Shown: in pieces, positions 7,480 to 14,683 of the stretch
Layout: every line of letters starts with the position of its first letter
Numbering within the stretch: the first letter of the stretch is position 1
Assembly (NCBI GenBank): GCA_002490635.1
Contig: DKUJ01000015.1
Location: 24,259-42,020, forward strand
DNA length: 17,762 bases
Direction: 5' to 3'
DNA from: Porphyromonadaceae bacterium UBA7207
GTDB lineage: Bacteria; Bacteroidota; Bacteroidia; Bacteroidales; Muribaculaceae
Notes under the pieces: generated by a model
Seen by the model: only the letters and a program-made list of their open reading frames with translations
The model's database searches: none
What the model was told of the DNA's origin: nothing
Program-made: the position numbers and the translations under genes

Positions 7480-8498
7480 TCCACTATCGTGTTCCAGCCG
7501 TGAGTGTCCTCGCATTCGCCAAGGCGGATAGCGTTCAGGCGGTTGTAAAACTCGGTGGTTACGGGGCCGGGCTTGCCGTCCTTAGAAATCACATACTTGC
7601 GGCCGGTGTCGAGATCGTCGATTTCACCAATCGGCGAGCACACAGCGGCGGTTCCACAGGCGGCGGCTTCGCTCACGCTCTCGAGCTCGTCTACGGTTAT
7701 GTGCCGGCGCTCTACGGGAATGCCCATGTCGGCACACAGATCCATAAGGCTCATATTGGTAATCGACGGCAGAATGGAGTCGCTTGCGGGAGTGATGTAC
7801 TTACCGTCTTTTATGGCGTAGAAGTTGGCCGGGCCGCATTCGTCGAGATACTTCTTCTCCTTGGGGTCGAGGAACAGCACCGCCGAATATCCCAGGTCGT
7901 GCGCCTTCTTGCCGGAAGCCAGAGAAGCCGCGTAGTTGCCGCCGCATTTGAAACGGCCGGTACCGAGAGGAGCCACGCGGTCATAGCCACGCATTATGCA
8001 GATATTGGTATTCTGGAATCCACCCTTGAAGTAGGGACCCACGGGAGTCACCAGCATCAGGAACAGATATTCATCGGCCTCCTTCACACCCACTCGCGGG
8101 CTAAGACCGATTTCCAGCGGACGGATATAGAGACTCGCACCCGTTCCGTAAGGCGGCACGAAGCGTTCGTTGAGCTTTACCACCTTCAGGCACATCTCGC
8201 GGAAGATATCCTCGGGCAGCGGCTGCATCAGCAGACCCTCTGCAGAACTGCGCATACGTTTGGCATTCTCCTCCAGACGGAAAATACGAATCTTGCCATC
8301 GACACCGCGGAACGCCTTGAGGCCCTCGAAAATCTCCTGTCCGTAGTGGAGCGCAGTGGCAGCCATATGGATGTTGATTGTATCGGAGTCTGAAACTTCG
8401 ATAGGTCCCCATTTGCCGTCGCGATAGTAACAGCGGACATTGTAGTCGGTCTTTACGTAGCCGAAGGGCAGCGAGCCCCAGTCCAGTTCTTGTGCCAT
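7476..8498 (-). CDS. ilvE: Branched-chain amino acid aminotransferase
   Basis: A 340-aa PLP enzyme of fold type IV that interconverts Val, Leu and Ile with their 2-oxo acids using glutamate/2-oxoglutarate, in the cytoplasm. Signatures are HYGQEIFEGLKAFRG (about 51-65), YIRPLEIG (124-131), FKCGGNYAAS with the PLP-binding Lys184, LDECGPANFYAI and the cofactor-phosphate loop ending AAACGTAAVCSPIG. The length matches the larger type of BCAT common in Bacteroidota. The ATG at 8498 lies about 25 nt downstream of a good -7 box. The stop overlaps the start of the HD-domain gene by 4 nt. A housekeeping gene with normal host composition that marks the end of host-like sequence before the AT-richer defence operon. 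Confidence 0.95.
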   Translation of the reverse strand: MAQELDWGSLPFGYVKTDYNVRCYYRDGKWGPIEVSDSDTINIHMAATALHYGQEIFEGLKAFRGVDGKIRIFRLEENAKRMRSSAEGLLMQPLPEDIFREMCLKVVKLNERFVPPYGTGASLYIRPLEIGLSPRVGVKEADEYLFLMLVTPVGPYFKGGFQNTNICIMRGYDRVAPLGTGRFKCGGNYAASLASGKKAHDLGYSAVLFLDPKEKKYLDECGPANFYAIKDGKYITPASDSILPSITNMSLMDLCADMGIPVERRHITVDELESVSEAAACGTAAVCSPIGEIDDLDTGRKYVISKDGKPGPVTTEFYNRLNAIRLGECEDTHGWNTIVE

Positions 8499-8746
8499 AG
8501 TTATGAAGCTATATTAGTTTCTGCAAAAATAGCAATTTTATTTTGTGTGCAATACCCAAAGCAATTTTTTTGCCCGACACTCACCTGCAACTCCCCCATT
8601 CCGCCTGCCGACATAAGAAAAACGCCATCCCACGTCCAAAAAGGCAGTCTACTTCAGCCTTCCTTGCTACGCAATCTGCTTCTGACAAATCTGGAATCAA
8701 TCTTTACCACCAGCCAGTCGAATCACAGCTATATATTCCGTGTTTT
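8499..8746. other. Intergenic gap between res and ilvE
   Basis: A 248-nt gap. Its left end holds the ilvE promoter. In the rest I see no convincing gene, tRNA, repeat or strong terminator hairpin downstream of the res stop codon. It is the boundary between host genes and the defence operon, so it is where an insertion end would be sought; no obvious attachment-site duplication is visible inside the window. Confidence 0.5.
8524..8552 (-). promoter_or_regulatory. Promoter of ilvE-HD operon
   Basis: On the minus strand, TTG (complement of 8550-8552), an 18-nt spacer and the -7 box TATTTTTG (complement of 8524-8531) match TAnnTTTG. The predicted leader is about 17 nt. Confidence 0.6.
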
Positions 8747-10369
8747 TTACGTATGCAGCTTTGCTTGAGAAAGAATATAATTAAATGAATAGCTACGGTC
8801 GACGAGAGTATGCGGGATAATGATGTAGCGCCAGGGCTTTCCGCCATTTTTGGCAGCAAATCCGGATGCTTGACAGCAGAACTCACGCGCGGCTTCCGCC
8901 TTATCCAGAACATCCGGGGAGTTTATATCTTTCTCCGCTTTGGTTTCACACATATAGATGGCATCGCCTGTTTCCACTATAAAATCAGGCTCATATTTTT
9001 TCGACCCGTTCGCCCAGTAAATACTGAACTGATTCGGTACCGGACGAATCCATTTCAAAACCTCATCGTTTGTTTCGAGTATGAAAGCAAAGTCAAGCTC
9101 GGTGGAGCTATCAAACCTATATCGTGTATAATAAGATTTCCTAAAGCCCACATACACGAATTTGACAACAGCAGATTTCTGAGCCGGCACTGGCTCATGA
9201 AAATCAAGCATCCCCCAGTTGTTTACAATGATGGGTTGGTCCAAAATCTTTGAAAATGGCAGGATTTGATTAATCTTGAACACTCCGGGAATTATGCGAT
9301 AGTGTTCTTTCATCTGCTTATAGATGTTGTCGGCAAGACTCTGTTTAAATGCATGGACGCGCTCGTTCAAGTCATCTTCAGTTATATCGGGCGCGTTACT
9401 GCGAATTGCATCAAGAGCCTGCCCGACAAGCTTATACAGCAAATCCGAAATCTCATCGCAATCAACATCGTCGAAGTCGACAAGCGATGCTATCAATTGC
9501 TCGACGGCAGGCATCCTGGAACTACCGGATCTACCGGCGATAACCTCGAATTCAGAGGAATCATGCAGGCCTTGGCGGATTATTTCACGTCTCAGTTCTT
9601 CGAGATCATAACCGGCAGATGTATTAAGATCAAAGTCCTCGAATACAGCCTTTACATTCTGTTGCTCAACGACAATCCGCGGAATCTCGATAACATTGTT
9701 CCTGTAGTCCTCGACTACAATATCTATTACCTCATCAATCTGGGCAATCTGTTCGGCAGCCTCCTGTTCGGCGAAAAGGCTGCCTTTAACGCTTTCCTTT
9801 ATTGCAGCAACAGCTTTCTCGCGAAGTTTCTGCTTTATCCCATCATTTTGAAGGTCGCCAAAAGATGCCACACCTTCGGCTGCAATATCGGTAATGGCAG
9901 ATTCGACAGCTTTACCGACTTGGGTGACATATTGCTTGGATTTCTCGCTTATTTCACCCTTGACCTTTTCAAACTGTTTACGAATCTTCTGCTCTGTCGA
10001 AGTGGGGGTGTTTTCCACACGACCACCTCGATCCCGATCGTCGTGCTCGTCCAGTTCTATGAACGAAACCCGTTTGAGAAGCGAATCACCTTTATTAGCC
10101 TCGTCGATAACCTTCTGGAAATTGTCGTGTGCAATAACAGTTAACGTGTCAACATCCTTGTTGCCGGTGCGCTGCCCGCCATATGGCAAGCGCAATCCCC
10201 GGCCGATAGTCTGCTCAATGAGGATAGCAGCATTCGAGGCTCGCAAGGGAATAATCGTATAGAGATTGTTCACATCCCAGCCCTCTTTGAGCATATTCAC
10301 ATGTACGACAATTTCAACATTGTTGTCGGGCGATTCGAGTGCCACAAACTGACGCTCTATATCCTCATC
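8747..10369 (-). CDS. Type III restriction Res subunit, C-terminal part (out of frame)
   Basis: The downstream 540 codons of a type III Res gene, in a different frame from the upstream part (10365-11465) and joined to it at the A8 tract 10370-10377. If joined, the protein is about 905 aa, a normal Res length. This part carries the second helicase lobe (VHVNMLKEGWDVNNLYTIIP; motif VI QTIGRGLRLPYGG) and, near the end, the PD-(D/E)xK nuclease: PDFIVETGDAIYMCETKAE, with Asp827, Glu840 and Lys842 of the joined numbering. All nuclease residues are present, so the only visible lesion is the one-base frameshift. The frame is open upstream to an ATG at 10465, but that stretch is an out-of-frame reading of the first part. 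Res alone cannot cut without Mod, which is encoded at 12859-14559. Confidence 0.85.
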   Translation of the reverse strand, partial: DEDIERQFVALESPDNNVEIVVHVNMLKEGWDVNNLYTIIPLRASNAAILIEQTIGRGLRLPYGGQRTGNKDVDTLTVIAHDNFQKVIDEANKGDSLLKRVSFIELDEHDDRDRGGRVENTPTSTEQKIRKQFEKVKGEISEKSKQYVTQVGKAVESAITDIAAEGVASFGDLQNDGIKQKLREKAVAAIKESVKGSLFAEQEAAEQIAQIDEVIDIVVEDYRNNVIEIPRIVVEQQNVKAVFEDFDLNTSAGYDLEELRREIIRQGLHDSSEFEVIAGRSGSSRMPAVEQLIASLVDFDDVDCDEISDLLYKLVGQALDAIRSNAPDITEDDLNERVHAFKQSLADNIYKQMKEHYRIIPGVFKINQILPFSKILDQPIIVNNWGMLDFHEPVPAQKSAVVKFVYVGFRKSYYTRYRFDSSTELDFAFILETNDEVLKWIRPVPNQFSIYWANGSKKYEPDFIVETGDAIYMCETKAEKDINSPDVLDKAEAAREFCCQASGFAAKNGGKPWRYIIIPHTLVDRSYSFNYILSQAKLHT

Positions 10370-11465
10370 TTTTTTTTGAGCTGCTGTCAATTCGCAATAC
10401 CTTACCTCTGTAGACGCCATTATATATGCGGTCGCTCTGCAATAACTCCTCAACCTCCTTGGCATGATTTATATCGCGGCAGGCTACGAGGATGAACGGC
10501 TTCACCACCGGCAATCCGTTCTGTCTGGCGTACATCTCTATTGCAAGCCTTGTGCGCTCATGGCAGGTAATGCCATCTTCAAGCTTGATAATTTCAATTT
10601 CATCAGGAGTGTAATTATCCTTGTTGAAATTGCGGGCCTTGGCGATAGCCGGATTTTTGACATACAAACCATCGTCGAGTGCTTCAGCAAGGTTGTATTC
10701 AAAAACAATATTCTTGAATGCACGTCCTTTTTCATCAAAAGGCGTAGCGGTCATTTCAAGGCCGAGAACCGGGCGAAGCTCGTTGATTGCCTTTTTCGAA
10801 GCGTCGCCGTGGTAGCGATGTGCCTCGTCCATCAGTATAACAAGGTCACGAAGTGAAGCGAGATAGTCGAAGTAAGACTGACCGAGATATTCCGACAAAC
10901 GGCGCATTCTCGGTGCCACCGCAGCGCCCCCTTTCTTGGTTGTCTTATTTTCTGTATTGAACTTCGAGATGTTGAAAATGTTGATTTCCACATCAGAAAA
11001 CAGATTGCCGGAACGGTCTTGATAATTCTCGCCGGTTACTATCCTCGGCGGCTTGCCGACAAATTCGCTTATTCCCTTGAAAACATACTTGGAGTATGTT
11101 TCATCGCCGAAGTCTTTAATCAGTTTCTCATAAAGAGTAAGGTTCGGAGCAAGGACGAAGAAGTGCTTGATTCCCTTTTTGAGATATAGATATGCAATTA
11201 TCGCCCCCATCAGGCGAGTTTTGCCGACGCCGGTTGCTATAGAGAAAGCGAGCGAAGGAAAATCACGGTCGAAACCTTTGACCGTCGGCACTGTCGACTT
11301 GACCTTTGCAAGCTCGGCTGCGATGAACATTTCGAGCATATCAGGGTCGGTCGGAGGTTTCTTCAACGAAAGTTTGTCAGTCAAACAAGCGGTAAGCTCC
11401 AAGGCCTTTGCAAGCGGTTTGCGAAGTGAAAGTCGTTGACGAATATAGTTAACCTGTGAATCCAT
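10365..11465 (-). CDS. Type III restriction Res subunit, N-terminal part (frameshifted)
   Basis: The first 366 codons of a Res helicase-nuclease, ending prematurely at TGA (10365-10367) just after an A8 tract. Visible motor motifs of superfamily 2: Walker A ATGVGKT (77-83), DEAH box LVILMDEAH (Asp213-His216) and motif III MTATP (239-242). The opening LSLRKPLAKALEL is typical of Res proteins that work with a beta-class Mod. The ATG at 11465 overlaps the stop of the DUF4276 gene by one base (TAATG), so expression is probably coupled to the upstream genes. As it stands the product lacks helicase motifs V-VI and the nuclease and should be inactive. One A fewer in the tract would continue the frame as SSKKDEDIE into the C-terminal part. 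Confidence 0.85.
   Translation of the reverse strand: MDSQVNYIRQRLSLRKPLAKALELTACLTDKLSLKKPPTDPDMLEMFIAAELAKVKSTVPTVKGFDRDFPSLAFSIATGVGKTRLMGAIIAYLYLKKGIKHFFVLAPNLTLYEKLIKDFGDETYSKYVFKGISEFVGKPPRIVTGENYQDRSGNLFSDVEINIFNISKFNTENKTTKKGGAAVAPRMRRLSEYLGQSYFDYLASLRDLVILMDEAHRYHGDASKKAINELRPVLGLEMTATPFDEKGRAFKNIVFEYNLAEALDDGLYVKNPAIAKARNFNKDNYTPDEIEIIKLEDGITCHERTRLAIEMYARQNGLPVVKPFILVACRDINHAKEVEELLQSDRIYNGVYRGKVLRIDSSSKKR
10370..10377 (-). repeat. A8 tract causing the res frameshift
   Basis: Eight T on the plus strand, eight A on the coding strand. The zero frame reads TCA AAA AAA AGA TGA (stop). With seven A's it reads TCA AAA AAA GAT GAG and enters the downstream Res frame. Restoration therefore needs loss of one A (or gain of two), by mutation or by RNA polymerase slippage. 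A -1 ribosomal shift would instead reach a TAG within four codons, so the classic -1 slippery mechanism does not rescue the gene. Confidence 0.9.
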
Positions 11466-11749
11466 TATTCAAGACATCTATGAATGAGATAATCTATCCA
11501 TCCTCTAAATCGGGGACATCTGGCGAGAATTGTGGGCAATCCAATCTCTAATGCTACAATATTACCATATATCACCTTATCATAGTAGGGATATTCAGTT
11601 AATGGCTTGATTAATCAAGCCATTAACTGAATAATCCTAATTACCGGCCGGACATCATAGATTCCATTCTGTATAAAGTAAGGTGCCATCAATTCTTTGA
11701 CAAATGCTTCTTCTGTCTGTCCTTCGACGACAATAAACAGTCTTTTCAT
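11465..11749 (-). pseudogene. DUF4276 (Toprim-like) gene with its central region deleted
   Basis: Only the two ends of a DUF4276 protein remain (family about 200-230 aa). The N-terminus MKRLFIVVEGQTEEAFVKE (11749 downward) keeps the VEGxTE Toprim-type motif and runs to DVRPVIRI. After the 42-bp palindrome, the typical C-terminus resumes in the same frame: YDKVIYGNIVALEIGLPTI, then CPRFRGWIDYL, ending at TAA 11465-11467. An in-frame TGA at 11615-11617, inside the palindrome, separates them, so translation gives a 44-aa peptide. Roughly 120-150 codons, including the expected acidic metal-binding motif, are missing. The start overlaps the AAA ATPase stop (TGATG) and the old stop overlaps the res start (TAATG). 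DUF4276 proteins pair with AAA ATPases in OLD-like defence modules; this one is almost certainly non-functional. Confidence 0.85.
11592..11633. repeat. 42-bp perfect palindrome inside the DUF4276 gene
   Basis: Two 21-base arms with no spacer: 11592-11612 and 11613-11633 are exact reverse complements (arm begins TATTCAGTTAATGG). It sits exactly where the middle of DUF4276 is missing. The right-hand coding part is compatible with native DUF4276 sequence, so the other arm may be an inverted copy made during the deletion. In RNA it would fold into a long hairpin ahead of res; no T-tract follows, so it is not a classical terminator. Confidence 0.9.
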
Positions 11750-12840
11750 CACGGCCTTCCTCCAATTATGTTCTTTTCCCATAGCTCTCCAACGGAATAA
11801 GCATCTCTCCACTCAGAGAAATCCTCTTCATTCAGGCGATGGAACGTAGACTGATTCTCGTCTCTCCCGACAACCAATAAATCGTTGATTGAGAAATTAT
11901 TAATCAGCTCAATGGATTGGGTGGCAACAATGATTTGCGTACGAATGGCTGCTCGTTTGATTAAAGCTCCGAGTTTTACGATTGCAGCCGGGTGCAAACC
12001 TAATTCCGGTTCATCAATTATGATTGTCTTTGGCGAGTCGGGCTGTAACAGAAGAGTCGCCAAAGCAATAAAACGCAAGGTGCCATCCGAAAAATTCGTA
12101 GCATCCATATACGCATCTGTATCCCGTTCCTCCCATTCCAATCCTACAAATCCTTCCATTATTTTATTTGGAATCAGTTTGAATTCCTTAAAATATGGAG
12201 CGATTGAACGGATTGTGCCTTCAATCAAATTATAAGACTTGATATCTGAATTCTTTAACTTGAATAGATATGCAGCGAGATTGGCACCATCATGTCGGAG
12301 ATACTCATTGTCGCCTATTCTCGATAGTTGTCTCATTGGCGAAGAAAGGCTTGTATCATGGAAATGGTAGACCGTGAAGCTTTTTAAAAAGCTGCGTATA
12401 TATTCTGCCCGCCATTGAGGTCTGGTCAGAATCGCAGACTCCTCGACATTGACATCCCATGTATGAAGATGCCAAGACTCCTCATATTTCTTGTCGTTAA
12501 GACATTTATTGTTGAAGAAATCTTTGGTAAACTCTATGTAAGCCTTAGGCCCCTGTGTCGGCTTGAGTTTAAAAACAAAGGCATTGCGGTTTTCAAAGTC
12601 AATGAGCGCAGAGATATTATCGGAAACTTTTCTGCCCCTATATAACATAGAGTCAATTCCTCCATGCTCAAGTAAATAGCTCCCCAATCTCTGTTCAAGC
12701 AAATGTCGGGTCAGATCAAAGAAAGATATAAAGTTGCTCTTGCCGGCACCATTGGGACCGATTAAAACATTAATCATCTTTAAATCAATTTCGGCATTGC
12801 GAATTGACTTATAATTTGATATATTAATTCTTTCAATCAT
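11749..12840 (-). CDS. AAA family ATPase (AAA_21/OLD-like), partner of DUF4276
   Basis: A 363-aa SMC/ABC-like ATPase of the kind paired with Toprim-type effectors in defence operons. Visible: N-terminal RINISNYKSIRNAEIDL; Walker A GPNGAGKSN (28-36, Lys34); signature-like FSDGTLRFIALATLLL (about 244-260); Walker B IIIDEPELGLHP (Asp276, Glu277); and switch region VATQSIELINNF. The C-terminus SVGELWEKNIIGGRP is characteristic of ATPases encoded directly before DUF4276. It starts 18 nt after the mod stop and its stop overlaps the DUF4276 start. All catalytic residues are present, so it looks intact although its partner is broken. It probably senses phage or foreign DNA structure and licenses the partner nuclease (family inference). 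Base composition is about 40% GC by eye, lower than SNF2 or res. Confidence 0.88.
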   Translation of the reverse strand: MIERINISNYKSIRNAEIDLKMINVLIGPNGAGKSNFISFFDLTRHLLEQRLGSYLLEHGGIDSMLYRGRKVSDNISALIDFENRNAFVFKLKPTQGPKAYIEFTKDFFNNKCLNDKKYEESWHLHTWDVNVEESAILTRPQWRAEYIRSFLKSFTVYHFHDTSLSSPMRQLSRIGDNEYLRHDGANLAAYLFKLKNSDIKSYNLIEGTIRSIAPYFKEFKLIPNKIMEGFVGLEWEERDTDAYMDATNFSDGTLRFIALATLLLQPDSPKTIIIDEPELGLHPAAIVKLGALIKRAAIRTQIIVATQSIELINNFSINDLLVVGRDENQSTFHRLNEEDFSEWRDAYSVGELWEKNIIGGRP

Positions 12841-12858
12841 ATATTCAGATTTGATTCC

Positions 12859-14559
12859 TTATTCTCCCCCGGTTTCCAATTCCTCCCATTCTTCATCTTT
12901 GATGGCAGGTACCGACACGATATTCAGAGAATAATCGTCGTGGTCGAACTCGCAGGTATCGAGAAGGACTTTGGGGATTTTCTTGATGGTGATATCGGGG
13001 AACTTGTTACGGCACTCAGGCTGGAATTTAGTGCAGCATATCAGGAGCGATTCATTCTCTCCCAACTGGTCGTGAATAGTTTCGAGCATTTCAGCGGTAA
13101 TCAGTTGGGTTGTCGTAAAGATAAAATCATGCTCCGAACTGTGCCCTTGCTTCCAGTATAATTCGATATCGGGCGAATATGTGAAACCCTGATGCTTCGC
13201 CATCGCGGCGGCAAGCATATCGGCATTGTATTCCTTATTGATAACAAGGTTGCCGTATTTATCCTTATTAAGAAGACTTGGTGCAAGTTCATAGAACTTG
13301 AAGCCGCCACCGCCTTGCCAGTCAATCTCTTTGGAAATTCCTGTTTGATCCTTACCTGAAACAACATTCTGTAGGCGAACAACACAATGTGTATAGGCAT
13401 GATTACCCATCTCAACGCCAATCCACCTACGATTCATTTTATGAGCGACGGCAGACGTCGTTCCGCTACCAAGAAAACTATCCAAAACCAAATCGCCCTC
13501 GTCCGTAAATAGCGAGAGTATTCGTTTTATAAGTTTTTCTGGTTTCTTAGAAGCCGGGAAAGAGACAGCTCCTTCATTTTGTGTATTCTGAAAATCAATA
13601 TCTCCCCAGAAATCACAAAGAAGAGTTGCTAAATCTTCCGTTCCATTCTCTATAATATTCATAGAACTTGATAAGAACGAGAACCTGCGGCCATTCATCG
13701 CATAGTTGACAGAACCATCATCACCGAAGTATCTATAAACCTTATCCCGGTTTTGTAAAGATGCCATCTTGTGTTCTTCAGGCATTACGGGTTGAGTTTG
13801 GAAAATATTATCCTTGTGTTTGATAAAAAATTTTCTAAACTTTGGAGTTATAGTAATGTCACTGTTTTTTGAACCTTCAGGGAAAATCCCATTTTCGATT
13901 AAAACATCGATTAGATTTAAAACCTGTAAATTATCGATGTCAAGGAATTTGGAAAAATGAACATCCCAAATATCCTTTTTTATGTATTGCGGTCTGATTT
14001 TTAAATTTTCAGATTTTCGATAAACTAAAATGAAATCTTTAGTTTTTATAATTGTCTTGTCTTTATGAGCTGTTTTTAATCCACTCGGAGTTGAAGACTT
14101 ACAGGCTATCGTAGATATAAAATTATCACGTCCAAAGATTTCGTCACATATTACCTTGGCGTAATGGACTTCTCCATCATCGAGGTGCATGCACAAAACG
14201 CCATCATTGCTTAAAAGCTTATGCAATGATATTAAACGGTAATACATTAGATTGAGCCAAATAGAATGTTCAACACCATCATCGTAATGCTCAAAAGCAT
14301 TACCCGTATTATATGGCGGGTCTATGTAGATACATTTGATTTGACCGGCGAAGTCTTGTTCAAGAGCACGAAGAGCGAGCAGATTGTCGCCGTGAATAAG
14401 CATATTGCCCGGCCACGATTTCCCATTTGTGAGAGTTCCGGCTTCGACTTCTCCAAAACTATATTCCGGAGCATCAAGAAGTAGACGCGGTTCAATGGCA
14501 AGAGGCTCATCCTCTTTGCCAATCCACGTAAGCTCCAGTTTATTTTGAGTCTTTTTCAT
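12859..14559 (-). CDS. mod: Type III-like Mod, adenine-specific DNA methyltransferase
   Basis: A 566-aa beta-class N6-adenine DNA methyltransferase. The catalytic motif IV YIDPPYNTGN (Asp80-Tyr83) precedes the AdoMet motif I LDSFLGSGTTS (residues 360-369), the order of type III Mod proteins. The region between (about 130-340) is the target-recognition domain. By hand count it is only about 28% GC over 13801-14100, against 45-52% in sampled flanks, which suggests a swapped specificity domain. I chose the ATG at 14559 (MKKTQNKLEL) over an upstream in-frame ATG at 14607 that lies in AT-rich leader. No tandem repeat for phase variation is visible inside the gene. It methylates one strand of an asymmetric site and also guides Res. 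It is open and complete, so methylation may persist although Res is broken. Confidence 0.92.
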   Translation of the reverse strand: MKKTQNKLELTWIGKEDEPLAIEPRLLLDAPEYSFGEVEAGTLTNGKSWPGNMLIHGDNLLALRALEQDFAGQIKCIYIDPPYNTGNAFEHYDDGVEHSIWLNLMYYRLISLHKLLSNDGVLCMHLDDGEVHYAKVICDEIFGRDNFISTIACKSSTPSGLKTAHKDKTIIKTKDFILVYRKSENLKIRPQYIKKDIWDVHFSKFLDIDNLQVLNLIDVLIENGIFPEGSKNSDITITPKFRKFFIKHKDNIFQTQPVMPEEHKMASLQNRDKVYRYFGDDGSVNYAMNGRRFSFLSSSMNIIENGTEDLATLLCDFWGDIDFQNTQNEGAVSFPASKKPEKLIKRILSLFTDEGDLVLDSFLGSGTTSAVAHKMNRRWIGVEMGNHAYTHCVVRLQNVVSGKDQTGISKEIDWQGGGGFKFYELAPSLLNKDKYGNLVINKEYNADMLAAAMAKHQGFTYSPDIELYWKQGHSSEHDFIFTTTQLITAEMLETIHDQLGENESLLICCTKFQPECRNKFPDITIKKIPKVLLDTCEFDHDDYSLNIVSVPAIKDEEWEELETGGE

Positions 14560-14572
14560 TGCTAATATAAAA

Positions 14573-14589
14573 TTGGACGAAATGTCCAA
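14573..14589. promoter_or_regulatory. Inverted repeat in the mod leader
   Basis: TTGGAC (14573-14578) and GTCCAA (14584-14589) are separated by 5 nt, 14-30 nt before the mod ATG in the 124-nt gap after the SNF2 gene. It may be an operator or a leader hairpin that tunes mod expression. No clear TAnnTTTG promoter box is visible in this gap. Confidence 0.35.
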
Positions 14590-14683
14590 GGTGCTACAAT
14601 ACAACATCTATCAAACACACCATTATAAAGATAACACCATGATTTTATAAGGTGCTCTTGTAGACTCAAAAACGCCTTACATT

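Noticed and set aside
7380..8393. 337-codon plus-strand frame opposite ilvE and the HD gene
   Set aside because: Runs across the junction of two well-supported minus-strand genes and shows no family signature.
8490..8788. Possible small plus-strand genes in the res-ilvE gap
   Set aside because: They overlap the ilvE promoter and the end of res, have low-complexity composition and no recognisable start signal.
9266..10144. 292-codon plus-strand frame opposite the C-terminal part of res
   Set aside because: Hydrophobic-looking but only the complement of a recognisable Res helicase-nuclease region.
10355..10382. Programmed -1 ribosomal frameshift in res
   Set aside because: The A-rich tract resembles a slippery site, but a -1 shift reaches TAG within four codons; the Res frame needs +1 or one base fewer.
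12859..14559. Phase-variable mod gene
   Set aside because: Many type III mod genes carry long tandem repeats; none is visible in this gene and the frame is open.
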